Shown here: piece by piece, positions 10,061 to 21,863 of the stretch
Position numbering within the stretch: the stretch's first letter is position 1
Layout: each line of letters begins with the position of its first letter
NCBI GenBank assembly: GCA_014904985.1
Contig: MU129064.1
Location: 1 to 64,000, forward strand
Source of the DNA: Hydnum rufescens UP504
Taxonomy: Eukaryota > Basidiomycota > Agaricomycetes > Cantharellales > Hydnaceae
Direction of reading: 5' to 3'
DNA: 64,000 nucleotides
Program-made: the position numbers and the translations under genes
Notes under the pieces: model-generated
Database searches by the model: none
The model's input: the letters and a program-made list of their open reading frames with translations, nothing else
Told to the model about the DNA's origin: nothing

Positions 10061-13000
10061 CTATAGCTCGAAGGAATCGATGGGAGAGGCAAGAATCATC
10101 TTCACTTTCGCCCTCTGCGTGTTCCTATCCTTTTCCACCGTTATCTTCACCCGTACCTTGTCAAAGACCGATATCGTCACCTCTCGACCGGATCTATCTT
10201 GGATCGTGACACTATACGCCTCAGCGTCGAACTTTATTTCCTTCTTGAATGTCACTAGGCCCTCGAGACCCAATCTACGGGAAGCAGAACAGTCAGTGTG
10301 GGGCAATCCGTCTCAAGTGTCAACTCACGTAGAGACAAAGACCGCGAGACCATTGCGAAAAGCACGAATGACGAATGCGTCTTCGATCACATCTAGAGCA
10401 GCTCCATTTCGTTGCCCGCGTGCTTTGACGGCAAGTCCGACATAGAATTCCACGCTTGCCCGGCCAGCCATTTGAGCCATTCGATGCCGTCGGTTCACTA
10501 CATCCAACACCTTCTCTACATACGACTGGGAATGAAGGGTAGCATGAAGCGGTGTATATGATATCGCAGCGGACAATTGCCGGTGGGCCAAAACATCTGC
10601 ACACAAAGATCGTGAGCCTGACGAACACGCGACATGCGTTGTTTCCGAACTCGTACCAGCGTATCGCCGAATGGGACTCGTGAAATGTGTGTAGATAGGA
10701 CTCGCCAGGCCGTAATGCCCAAATGTATCGTTGGACACACTCCCCGAGCAAAAATACTCCGCAGAGAGCATGCAACGAGTCGCCATGATTCGAACCAAAG
10801 TGTTGAACGCAGGTTCATCAGGATCCACACATGCGTCCAAAGATTTGGCTAGCGCTCCAGAGCTTGACGCGTCAATGTGGAATCCTTTAAGTTTGAGCAA
10901 CAGGTCTTGCAACTTCTCGAAGTTTGTGGGTGGAGGGGCCATATGACGTCTAGGACGTGATACTTCAATGGGCGAAGACTCTAAAACAGATTACAGAATA
11001 TATTACCGTAGTACAGCTGTCAATGGGAATGTTTCTTGAATCTTACGCGCAACAGATATGTTGGCGAGTAGCATGAATTCTTCGACGAGACTATTCGTTT
11101 CATGCTGCTCCTTTTGTTCGACATCGATAGGGTCAGAGGACTCTGGGCTGTCCAAGTGAATCTTGACTTCGGGAGAGGCCAAGTTCAATGCTCCGGCCTT
11201 CATGCGAGCGGCCTTCAGCTTGATGGCCAGGATATTCAACAGACGAATGGCGTTGGTGAGATCATCAGTAAGGCTCCTGAAGAAACCGCCGATTAATATT
11301 TTTCTCGAAGGACGAGAGGAATAAAACCGACAGATCATCTTTTCGAATCTGAGCTTCTTCGTATGTAAAAGCGGACTTGGATGCTATTACAGATTTGGTG
11401 AAACGAACATCCACGATTTCAGCGTCAGGCGTAAGTTCCTGTCACAGAATTGGATATCAGCGGATATCCATCAGCATGACAGAATAACAAACCCATATTG
11501 CTGAAAATGCCAGCCGCTCGACATGGGGTCGCAGGGAACACAAGTTAGTCCCCAGTAAGGATGGCAACATATCGATGCGTTTATCAACCAAATATACCGT
11601 CGTCCCTCGTGCAGCGGCCTCAGTGTCCATTGGAGTGTCAGGTGGAACGAAGTGTGAGACGTCCGCAATGTCTGATTCAATAAGAGCGATCAGCCCCAGG
11701 ATGCACCGTGGGATATGATAACGATCTACGCACGAACGCCGGCTTCGATATTGCCATTGGGCAGCAAGCGCGCATGCAGAGCATCATCAATGTCTTGACA
11801 GCCTGAGAAGAAATGAGCCGGATGACGCGACACAGGCACAAGGGGAACGACAGACCCGGCGGATCAATACTGCATATGTCCAAACCACGGAGATCCGCAC
11901 GACCGCGCCACACTGGATCATCGTCAGACTTCGGAGGAACAATCCATTGTTCCCCTTCAGAAGGCAAACAATCCAGAATCGCGCGCCCAAACGGTCTGTA
12001 GGGAACATCAAACTCGAGGAGCAAACTCTCCGTCTCAGCTTCTTTGCTTTCCACTCTGCCAAGTGCTCGGACAAAATGGCCTTCGGGGTATCTACTATTC
12101 GTATCCCATCGGTCGATAGTGACAAGAATCTTTTGGTCAACAAGGGAGGGTGCCTGGCGTGTCCGTATGCGAATACGAGGTAAGCGCCGTTCTACGGGAG
12201 TGGCGAATACCGACTGTTGAGCTGTTGATGTTCGTACGTCCGTAGTAAGGGACGCCCGATCAATGTGGCACACGTACCTTTGAGTCGACAAGGAATAGTA
12301 AGGACCTAGACGAGCGGAAGAGTAGGGCGACGTACGTCCTCCAGTTTCGCTTAATAACACCAACCACTTTACCAGTGGGTTGCTTCTCCTTCGCCCTTTC
12401 AGCCAATGCACGTTCACGGACTTCCCTTTGAAGCAATTTCCGCTCCTCGAGACGTGCCGCTGTCTCGCCGGTTTCGTGCTCTGCCTCTGAATCGTCTGCA
12501 TCGTCATTCTTCAGAGCCGCTGCAACCGGGTGCACATGAATTGAGAACGACAATCAGAGGGCGCAGAAGGTACCTTCTTGATCAACGACTTCATCGCCGG
12601 GGGCTTTCCATTCCGCCTCAGGAAATACTTCAACAGCTACTATGTCTCCTTCGACCGATCGATTCATGTTTTCTCTTCCGACCAAGAGAACGGGTTTCGC
12701 GAAAGTAGGAACGTTTACAGTGCCCTGCAGATAGAAATACTTAGCATCACCAAGACAATTACATGGGAGTATCGTACTTCGAGGTAGTTGTAAGGATTTG
12801 CAGCAAAGAAACCTTGATAAAAGGTCCCATTCTTGACTCCGGCTAAGAGGGTTCCTCTGGGGAGATACTACTCTCCAACAAATCAGGAAAGGGAATAAAC
12901 GGGTTGTTGTAATCGATCTACACACGTCAGGATACAACGCAGGGCGCCTTCCGGACGCAGCGGTGCTCTCTATTTGGTCTTCGCCGTGCGCAGCAATTAT

Positions 13001-13951
13001 GTCCAAAAGAGAATCGGCACTCTTCATACCAGCGACATATTGCCGCACTAACCATATGTCGTCAGTTCTGGTCCTGCATCGTGCGTTCCATAACCATAAC
13101 CTACCAGACAAACAACTGATGCGCTCCATTTCCGCACGTCGGCGGTTCTCTACATCATCTGTGATCAGGATGACTGTTGGGAAAGACTGCCCCTGTTTCA
13201 CACGAAGATGGTTCTTGATGTACGTGTTATACCAAGCTGTTGCGTTCCGTATACCTAACAATTGGTGAGGCCCAGAAACAACCGCCCAAGCATGCTGTCT
13301 AACCTCGGTCATTTCGGTCATTGGGTGTCTCGTCTCCTTGTCGCACTACAGCCGTCTCACTTGTAGCGACCGAAATGTGGGCAATGAGGTCTTAATATTC
13401 GATAGAGATCTTGGAAACTCACGCATTGAATTCGTTGTAGAAAATCCACATGGTCTTTCCGTCGATCTTTGTCAGGGATTTAAGGCGATTGAACAGTGGC
13501 AATGAGCGATGTCGAACTTCCTCCATCACAGTCTGAAGGAGAATTATGGGGGCATTAAAGGGTTCTGATTCCATTAAGTCCATCTTATGGGAAAGCTTGT
13601 TATAAAGTTGCCTCATGCAAAATTTATGAACACGAAAATACCTGGTGAAGAAACACATTGGTATCTGGGAGAATAAAATGGCCGTCGGGAAATGATGGAT
13701 GCGTCAGATCTCCCCGAGAGGGAAGGGAAGGATTGGCGCTAGTGCATATGCCCTGGATCCCACACGCAATGTCGTCTCGTAGGTATCGCTCTCTAAGGAC
13801 TAAAGTAAATAGGAATTGTCAAGTCGCAGACAATATTCAAGTTTCCTAGCGTACCTTTCACAACCTTCCCTTTGGCTGTCTTCCTGAAGAACTTTCGCTG
13901 TACTTGGACGCCTTCGTCCAGGGGGCGCTTGAGGATAGTAATTGCGCTCAT
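10061..13951 (-). CDS. DIS3: Dis3/Rrp44 exosome nuclease
   Basis: Catalytic subunit of the RNA exosome (nucleus and cytoplasm), degrading RNA 3' to 5' and also cutting it internally. Reading from 13951, the N-terminus ([10 protein letters not shown]) leads into a PIN endonuclease domain with the acidic residues in place: [16 protein letters not shown] and LITDD. Two cold-shock-like domains follow. The RNB exonuclease domain carries [16 protein letters not shown] with its catalytic aspartates, then IADVSHFV, then [12 protein letters not shown] and [10 protein letters not shown]. The last exon holds an S1-like C-terminal domain ending SPIDSFEL. About a dozen exons are joined by short introns, one splitting the RNB motif just after the aspartates. 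The full family architecture is present and I see no break. It is head-to-head with the cyclophilin gene. Confidence 0.93.
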
Positions 13952-14184
13952 AAAATGTTTCAGGCGAGTATCTGGTCGTGATGAGTCACGTCACAGTGGC
14001 TAAATCCGAAAGATTTTGCAGACGCATCCATGGCCCTTCCTCGTCTAGGGTAGGTGCGACGTGATATCCTTGTTGGTGATGAGTCTTAGAGACGATCTCT
14101 TGTTGAATATCTCTCTAGAAAAGTTTTTGTGCGCTCCAGTTTCTCATGTCTTACTTCATTATCTCTAACGTTTAGTGTTGTTAG
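13952..14184. promoter_or_regulatory. Divergent promoter region, DIS3 / cyclophilin
   Basis: Only 233 bp separate the two start codons, so the upstream signals of both genes must lie here or overlap the genes. No TATA box is obvious. The segment just before the cyclophilin start contains CTAAC and TTAG, so a short upstream exon and 5' intron cannot be excluded. Confidence 0.5.
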
Positions 14185-15011
14185 ATGGACATTCACATAA
14201 ATGGAGAACCTGCTGGAAAACTCATATTCAGGCTCCATGACCATATTACTCCAACAACTTGCCAAAACTTTCGAGAGCTGGCGACTGGGATTCACGGGTT
14301 TGGCTACGCTGGTTCTGGATTTCACCGAATTATCCCTAAATGCGCGTAAAACAAACCCTTTCTATGGTCCCTCTATTTACGTTCTTTCTTTCCTTTCGTT
14401 AGTCATGCTCCAAGGCGGGGATTTCACTCGGTGAACATCGAGCTTGGGATGGGCCCCACTTTTAAACTAATCATAGCTTGATTTTCCAGGCACAATGGCA
14501 CTGGTGGAAAGTCAATATTTGGAGAACGATTTGACGGTCCGTCGAATTCCACTTTAAGTCTTTAATGCCAAATCCATATTTGTTTCCAGACGAAAATTTC
14601 ACGTTGAAGCATACCAAAGCCGGCCTTCTATCCATGGCCAACGCCGGTCCAAAGTGAAGCATAATTGGTTAAAGAAGTAGCCCTTCACTGATCTTCGTGT
14701 TTTTACATCCAGCACAAACGGCTCCCAGGTGAGTCTCTTCTGCCACGCAGGCGCAGCTGTGACTCAACGTTTGTTCTCATCACGGCCCAGTTCTTTATTA
14801 CCACTGTGCCAACACCATGGTTAGACGGAAGGTAAGCACTTTGAACCTATTTGTTGACGAGGTTTAATGGTTGTTCGTCTATAGGCACACCGTCTTTGGG
14901 GAAGTGGATAAGGGAATGGAAATTGTCCGCAGGATTGAAAGTCTCGGATCAGCTTCAGGGGCGCCCAAAGCCAACATTATAATTGAGGCGTGTGGGGATC
15001 TAAACTCATAA
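14185..15011 (+). CDS. Cyclophilin-type peptidyl-prolyl isomerase
   Basis: Catalyses cis-trans isomerisation of X-Pro bonds and helps protein folding. The reconstructed protein follows the cyclophilin fold in order: DIHINGEPAGKL, FHRIIPKFMLQGGDFTR (with the active-site FHR and Q), GLLSMANAGP, NGSQFFIT and PWLDGRHTVFGEV (with the cyclosporin-pocket W), ending EACGDLNS. No signal peptide or extra domain is visible, so a small cytosolic or nuclear single-domain form is likely. The gene has about seven exons, one only 16 nt long (CACAAACGGCTCCCAG). The intron at 14342-14402 appears to use a GC donor. The start at 14185 gives an N-terminus slightly shorter than usual; a short upstream exon is possible. 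Confidence 0.9.
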
Positions 15012-15192
15012 GCGTTAGATATTACTGTCTATCCGCAATCATTTTTCCTGTCTCTATCATGTTAGGCACATGATAACAGGAGGAATGTGATGCACGAGTT
15101 AGACAATACAAGACGAAGGGTGGTTTCAGGCCCTACCTCCCCATCTCCATCAGTCAGGAATCGGCGACTTTGACCGGGGCTGGGCTCGTAAT

Positions 15193-15197
15193 AAAAA
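15193..15197 (-). terminator. Pol III terminator of tRNA-Val copy 1
   Basis: AAAAA on the plus strand gives TTTTT directly after the tRNA 3' end on the minus strand. Confidence 0.65.
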
Positions 15198-15270
15198 TGA
15201 TTGCTGCAAGATTCGAACTTGCGACCTTCTGTGTGTTAGACAGGCGCGCTACCGACTGCGCCAAGCAACC
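15198..15270 (-). tRNA. tRNA-Val (AAC), copy 1
   Basis: A 73-nt cloverleaf on the minus strand: 7-bp acceptor stem with one G-T pair, D arm GCGC/GCGC, T arm GCAAG-TTCGAAT-CTTGC. The anticodon loop CTAACAC reads AAC (plus strand 15235-15237). The outer pair of the anticodon stem (C27-A43) is mismatched. No intron. Five T residues follow the 3' end on the coding strand. Confidence 0.88.
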
Positions 15271-15560
15271 GACCTGAGGCCACTGTGCTCATGTGCCCTT
15301 TTCAAATCGGGCACCTCTTTTCGAAAAGCGCCACATGTGTTGACATTTATTAGGCAAAAGGGGACAAAGTTGTCGGGAAAACTCTTAAGCGATAAGCGAC
15401 CTTTTTGCCGGATCCAGCAGATTAAAAGATCATGACAAGACGCCAGAGAAACCTTCAATGTTAACGAGACACAATGGTTCAAGTCTGATTTTGTCCCACC
15501 AGAGCCTGTTGGCTCAGAAACACACCATTTTGGGAGGGTTTGGCCGTATCGAAGTTAAAA

Positions 15561-15633
15561 TGATTGCTGCAGGGTTCGAACCTGCGACCTTCTGTGTGTT
15601 AGACAGGCGCGCTACCAACTGCGCCAAGCAACC
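15561..15633 (-). tRNA. tRNA-Val (AAC), copy 2
   Basis: Nearly identical to the copy 290 bp away and in the same orientation. It differs in the T-arm stem (GCAGG/CCTGC instead of GCAAG/CTTGC) and at one D-loop base. Anticodon AAC; no intron; four T residues follow the 3' end. The stronger T stem suggests this copy is closer to the ancestral sequence. Confidence 0.9.
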
Positions 15634-15815
15634 AATGATATCAGGTGCTGGTTACCGCCCCTATGAATGCAGACACATGCTATTTGTTTCGATGTACTTC
15701 CCACACGTAATGCCGTTCCCCGATTTCGATGATATTCTGGGTCGCTTAACAGTCCTACTCTTTTCCAAGGTTTTCGTATGTATTTGTTATTTTCAGCTTC
15801 TAGTACGATGTCGTG

Positions 15816-16136
15816 ATGCCCTTCGCTCATCGTGGTTCCAGCCTCCATTTCAAGAGCTTGACCCCTCCAAAGATTGAATCTATGCAAAATGTCATTTTAA
15901 TGCGACGTGATATCCCCAGTGCCTGGGAGGATAAATCTGAGCTTGGTGTCGACCCCGCCATGACTCTTATTGACATTCTGCCATCAGGGATCCAGCTTCC
16001 CATGTCCTTCACGATGGCGAAGGACGATTACAAAATCACTGCATTCATCAGTGGTCTCGGTGATGTACACGGCCGGCCTCTGCAACTCGATCACATCTCA
16101 CACCGGGGGCTGCGACCACTCGACGAACTCTTCTGA
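15816..16136 (+). CDS. Uncharacterised short ORF
   Basis: A single frame of about 106 codons from the ATG at 15816, with a fairly even amino-acid composition (segment ILMRRDIPSAWEDKSELG). I do not recognise a domain. The complementary strand also reads plausibly over the same bases (a run with EEFVEWSQPPV and RPAVYITETTDECSDF), so the coding strand is unclear. It lies between tRNA-Val copy 2 and the F-box gene and may be a gene remnant. Confidence 0.25.
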   Translation: MPFAHRGSSLHFKSLTPPKIESMQNVILMRRDIPSAWEDKSELGVDPAMTLIDILPSGIQLPMSFTMAKDDYKITAFISGLGDVHGRPLQLDHISHRGLRPLDELF

Positions 16137-16184
16137 TATCACTCCTTGCAAGGTGGCCCCAAGCACATGAAGGGGGCCGGAGAG

Positions 16185-16667
16185 TCAACATGGGATTACG
16201 GAGAGCACATAGCTAATAAGGTTTTCGATCCGTAGAAAGGGGTCGTTTGGAAAGTCCCGAAGGTCAAAAACGACTGGAGCTGGAGCCTTCTTCTAGTCGG
16301 CTCTTGAGCATCGGGCTCCGCAGGAACTGTAGTAATTGCACGGTGTTTGTAGGGGAAATGGCCCCCAGTATGTGCGTGAGAGTTTGTCTGTGAATATCTA
16401 ATGAAAGGTCTACAGATGTCATGTTCGTCAATTCCGAGGGAATACATGTGCTAGTACGTACAAAGAGGTTGAGGATATTTCACAAGAATTGAAACAACCA
16501 AGATCCATATCGACGTCAGCGGTGCGACAAAGGACGAGTGGTGAAGAAAGCGACTATGTGTCAAGAGGGGGATGATGAGGAGAAAACCTAGAACTCTAAG
16601 TATGGAGATCCCATAGCGTCGACGGTTTGACCGCCCCTATCATACGAATATCTGTCAAAGGGCTGGT
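16185..16667 (-). other. Region downstream of the F-box gene with a possible exon remnant
   Basis: On the minus strand two frames can be joined by a 51-nt GT-AG intron to give a block rich in leucine and isoleucine (SVDLSLDIHRQTLTHILGAI, then VVFDLRDFPNDPFLRIENLI) ending at 16185. No start codon or domain could be tied to it. It may be a decayed second F-box-like gene or chance. Confidence 0.2.
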
Positions 16668-17824
16668 TCACCAAAACGTTTGGAAGATCGGGAGACGCTG
16701 CTGAGAGTAACACCACTTTCCATGAAGTAATGTCCACTCATCCACAGGCTGATCTCCGATTACGAGTTTTTCGGTCTGGAAGCAGATGGTACGAAGGGAT
16801 GCGCAGGATTGATGCCAAAGATGTACAAGGGCCTTCTGTTCGCACAGGGGAACAGCCCACGAAAGGCCTTCCGAACTAAGCGAAGTCTCCGCAGTTAGAC
16901 GCTCGAGCCATTTGAATCCCGCAAGACCTAGGCCCCACGTCCGCTCTGCGATCACTTGAATATTCTCGCGAGGCGAGGACAATTCGAGAGTCTGTAGATG
17001 AGGCGTGTATGCTTGGATGAGAGAAAGGGTGTCCGAAGTCACGGGGTCACAGAGACTCAAAGAGAGGTATTCCACAGGTCCACGCGAAGCCGCTAGAGGC
17101 CGAAGAATGAAGTGCTCTTTACGGGAGAGCCGAGGTCAACCAGGACACAGAACTCGTACAGCGAGGTATACATACCTAGACCGATAGCAGCTACCGTCTC
17201 TTCGACAATAACATGAGTTACGGGACGTGAGGGGATGATAATATTAAGGTCCACAGTATTGCCATGAAAACGTTTTAGAAGAGGAAGGACAACAGGTCGA
17301 CCAAGCTGCCCTGCGGTGTGCGTAGGAGTATAACCCGAATGAGTGTAACGCTCGATGTGGTGTTGTTTGATTAGGAAGTCAACCAGCCCATGGTCACAGT
17401 CGAATGAGGTGGTGAACTCGACCAATTTGAATTCGCAGCCGACGAAGAGCGCATCCCAACTGTGATCGTATATTCTATCGAAAGAAGGAACGATCGACAG
17501 GGAACTTAAATTAAAGAGAGACTTGAGGACATTATGGACAAGAGTGCGATGGTGAGGATCGAAATCGGTAAAGGTACATTTCCGGACGATTGCAGCTCTA
17601 GTGTTGTCCTTAGCAAGGGCATCGTGAAATCGTGTGATCTGCGACGTATTGTAAAGTATCACGTCGCGATACAGGTAACGCTCGGTCTCCAGAGACATGG
17701 CCTGATTAGTGCAACATGTAGCCAAGAGGCTACTGATATCCATGAATGAGATGATGTGAAATGTGAGTTCCATAGGGAGAGAGGGAGTGAAGGCATTGGA
17801 CGATGGTAAAGGCTGACCAAACAT
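16668..17824 (-). CDS. F-box-like protein
   Basis: Two exons joined across 17093-17175 (83 nt, GTATGT donor, TAG acceptor) encode roughly 355 residues. The N-terminus has an F-box-like helix set: LPMELTFHIISFMD followed by ISSLLATCCTNQAM. The rest alternates hydrophobic and polar residues as in the leucine-rich C-termini of the very large basidiomycete F-box family. By analogy it would bring a substrate to an SCF ubiquitin ligase through Skp1; the substrate is unknown. Such genes are often lineage-specific. Its neighbours (tRNAs, HIRA) give no functional hint. Confidence 0.7.
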
Positions 17825-18021
17825 AGCGAAGGGTATAGATGCGGCCGTGTATGCACACGCCGGAGAAGAAATACAGGTTGGCTAGGGAGTGTCTCCAAAT
17901 GTGAATGCAGTTCCGAAGGACCACGATTCGGAGGTAGCCGCAAGCGCGTTGAAACCGAGCGGAAACAACAGTAACATAAAGTATTACCGTACAGAGGTAG
18001 GAAATTATTAGAACATTAATA

Positions 18022-21000
18022 TTACTCTGCCTGGGCCTTTTTCATCATTTCTTGCCAATCCTGCCCAAGTTTGGCCAAGGTTTTACTCCGTGCTAGAGGT
18101 TTCTGATTAGCCAGGCTCATTGGCGCATTGACGCACCACTGCTCACCAAATATACCCATAATGTCCTTCAAAAGCTCACGCTTCGGGATCCCTAAGACAG
18201 TAGACACCCATGGCTCCTCGCGAGTAGGTTTCCTTTAGGAGTGGCAAGCCATCAGCACAAGATCAAAGATGCACAACATGAGCATACCAGTATATTGGCC
18301 CGCAAAGTTCTTTCAGGAGTTCCTCTGCCTTCCCTCGGAATCCTTCTTCTGCTATCCGCTTGGCATAAATTATCAGACTGTTCCTATACTCGGAAGGACT
18401 ATCAAGAAGTTTCGCCGAGTGAATCCTGGTCTCTAAATGACCGAGGGTGAGTGCGGCATTCCACCACGCAGGGGCATCGCTCGGGTTCTTCAACGGCATT
18501 CCGGGCGCCCCATCGGAAATCTCCAAATCACTTATCGAGCTTTCGAGCGAAGATATGATACCTTTAGAATTGTTGATGCCCCGAACAGCAGTAGCTCGCT
18601 GCTTCCCTTCCCAGGCATCGCTTCCCTGGCTCCACCTAACCTCGCTAACTTTGAGCCAGGTACTTAAAGCCGGATCATAAGAGAACGCAATGCCACTGGA
18701 CAACAGAAGGACTGGGGACCCGCCAGGCCTTAAAGTTGCGGATAATATTGTAGAAGATGGAAGAGAAAATAGCGGCTGGATGGAAACGGGAGAGATATGC
18801 GAGCGTTGTAACTTGATATTCCTGGGGATTGTATTCATGAGATATTGTCGAAGGGGAAGCAGAAGACTCGCACCAAACATAAAGTTTTGCTGTGGCTGTG
18901 ATCGCCATAAGATATGGCTTACACCCTTCCAGTACGACGCAAGGACTATCTAGTAACATTGCGGGCATCAATCTGATGGGAAAATGAGCATGGTTATGTT
19001 GATTTAAGAAAGAGTAACATGCCTTCGACCAGTCGGAGAATATACGTTAACGGAGCCGTCTTCGAGAGCAGCAGCACAAAATACACTTGTGGCGCACACC
19101 ACCAGGACACAAGGGGATACATAATCCAAAAACTGGGTCTGCTTGCCAGATACGAGTGTCACTTCAGATGGAGCTGAGGAAATAGTATGTTGGGCACAGT
19201 ATGAAGGCGGCTCTAAGGAATCATGACATACCTAGACCATCTTCGGCATTCTTTCCCTCAAAAATATCACCTTCCTTATCTTCCACTCGCACAGAAACCG
19301 AGTTACGGATCGCGGGAGGACTCAGCCTTGTACGGTTGGAACTGGGTCCAGGATACAAATCGATATCCATAGGAACACCGGCTGCCGGTCTGATCTCTTT
19401 GATGACACTCACGCTCTCCTGTCTTCGATCCCCACCAAGCGTCCGCGCTTTGGCGACACGATTGATACCATTGGCATTCGAGGTGCCATTTTCTGGAAGA
19501 CTATCCCACATCTCTGCTTTGTCCGTATCACCCTGAGGAGTATTAGTTTCAATGAATCTTGAAGGGGTCAAAGGTAAATATAACGGTGGTTCCCCTGGAT
19601 ATGGAGAGGGAATTGCGAACCGATCGGTGTATTCGCCGGCATAATCGTTGTGTATCGATGTGCCATAGCTATTCGGAATCGTGGGTGTGATCATGTCCAG
19701 TGAATTCGAATTGGTACCCGAGCGGTGTGGCATCCCAAACGGTTGCGGCGCGGGGGACGAGTGAAACGGTTGGACAACGACTCCGTTAACTGAGGGTTGG
19801 CTCGACGCGGTTGGCACGCCATTGATTCCCGGAGCCGAGGACAAGTGAGAGACGAACACGGGTTTAATCCTCCTCTTCTTTCTCCCGCTCGCATTTTGCA
19901 CTTGGGATGACGGCTGACTTGAGAAGGGAGTAGGAACGGTGGGAACAGGTGGAAATGGCGTGCGTGCTTGGACACTGGGGACATCGTAGTCCGCAGTTCG
20001 AGGTTGTGGCACATACGCTCGAGCTATTGGGGGAGGAACAAAATTGAAAAGCTTTAAATATTCAGCTTGAACAGAGAGCGGTGCAATCCCTTCTAGCTCT
20101 GATTCATCAAAATCGAAAATACAAATTGTCCCATCCGACGAGCAAGCATATAGTGTCAAGCCATCCAGAGACCTACATAAGCCATATGAGAGCTTGGATC
20201 GAAATGCGATCATGGTCACTGACCAGGATAGATCCATCACAGGTCTCTCAAAAACATCTTTTGCGACAATGAGGGGTCTTGCTGACTTGGTTTGCCAGAT
20301 TGAGACTGCCAGATCATCCGAACCCAGGGCAACAACACTACATATGTTTGCCGTCGTCACTGGTTTATCCGCTGAGCGCCGAAAGATATGCGGATTATAC
20401 GCCTTTGTTGGGAGGCGTTAAATCAATTGGATGATTAAAGACGATGGAACTCACACACCGAGACTTCCACAGTGTTCTCATGCCCAACAAGCGATATATT
20501 GGAGCTCCACGAAGAACGAGAAATCACAGCTGCCACAAATACGTAACCATTATTGTTCATGGCATTTGAGGCAGTGATATGAGCCCCATCTGGCGACCAG
20601 CTATTCATTTCGCATCAAGATTCTATCAATATTTTGGGCACAGGATAATCCAGACCTTAGTCGCCGGAAGAATGTAGAACCTGGGGAATTTTCAAAAGGC
20701 TGTGTGATGCTCGCTTCTAAGGACCAGTCTGTAGTATTCCAGATTTTGACGGATTTATCGTCGGACTGTCGGCCGCCAGTGAGCACCATAAGCTATCGAC
20801 GTCACATAGGAACGAAAAAAAAAAAAGAAAAACCTGAGTTGCCAGATACTGTCCTACAGGGTCCCAGCAAACACCCTTGACATATCCCTGGTGTAGATCG
20901 AGTTTCCGAATGAGCTCTAGGGTGACTCCGCTCCAGATTAACACTTTGCTGTCCAGCCCGACGCTAGCGAGATATCGGTCCTCGGGTGCAAATGCGAGGT

Positions 21001-21669
21001 CAGTGACGTCTTAAAGACAGACCGTAAGGTATCAGTCGCAATGTTCGGAGAACGACTTTACGCAAAGAGGATACCGGAGTCGTGGCCGGGCAAGCGTTTA
21101 AGTGCCTTCCATCCTTCAGCATTCATGTCGTCGGAACCCCATACCTTTCCACCGCCATTTCTAAGAGCAAATGGGACTCAGGAGACCAATTTCCAAGGGT
21201 ATGAACGCGAGAAGAAAAGAAGGAACTGACGGATCAAGGTCCCATATCATGATAATAGTATCATCTGAGCCACTTGCAAGCCATTTCCCAGAATGCGACC
21301 ATCTGACTGCCAGAACTGGACCTACACATACACTAAATAAACCCACTCGTTGTTATTATGGACAATGTTGGATACTACCAGCATGCATAGACAGTGTACA
21401 AAGTGCTTTCGGTGGTGCAGTTGTCTTATCTACCTCCTCATTAGAGTCGTCGAATTCGGGTCGCAACATTGGCAGGGTCGACCATATACGAATCTTGGCA
21501 TCTATTTGAACCGGTCAGGCGCGTCCACTGGAAACTCGTTTGTGAACTCACCCAGACCACCAGTAGCGACCCGAGAGCCATCCGGATGGACATCAATAGA
21601 GAATATACCGAGTCGCTTTTTGTCTGCACTGTCCTTATGAGACACCCAGGCAGGTTTTGTGAACCTCAT
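18022..21669 (-). CDS. HIRA: HIRA/Hir1 histone chaperone subunit
   Basis: Subunit of the HIR complex that deposits histone H3-H4 independently of replication. The start at 21669 (MRFTKPAWVSH) is the conserved family N-terminus. Seven or so WD40 repeats follow over many exons, for example LAVRWSHSGKWLASGSDDTI, LAFAPEDRYLASVGLDSKVL, and a last one near SSDGTICIFDFDESEL. Next is a disordered linker with a basic motif KKRRIKPVFVS that matches the HIRA B domain, which binds Asf1. A C-terminal HIRA domain (IIYAKRIAEEGFRGKAEELL) ends at KKAQAE. The whole family layout is present. It is head-to-head with VPS29 with 194 bp between starts. Confidence 0.92.
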
Positions 21670-21863
21670 TGGGATCCGAGAAAGTACAAGTGGGTGGAGC
21701 GCTGCCTGCAATACAGCTTACAACAGGCTATTTAAATCTAATCAGTGCCCAAGAAAATGCTTTTGCTGTGGGTTCCTCGAAGTGGACGAAGGTGAGGGCT
21801 CGAAGCCCCAAGCAACTCTGAATCCAGTATTGACAAGCGGAACTTGCCGAACGTCCCGCCACA
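21670..21863. promoter_or_regulatory. Divergent promoter region, HIRA / VPS29
   Basis: 194 bp lie between the start codons of two oppositely oriented genes. No consensus TATA box is apparent, as is common for fungal housekeeping promoters. Confidence 0.5.

Noticed and set aside
10080..10445. Plus-strand frame opposite DIS3
   Set aside because: It is antisense to the conserved RNB and S1 exons of DIS3, which carry clear family motifs.
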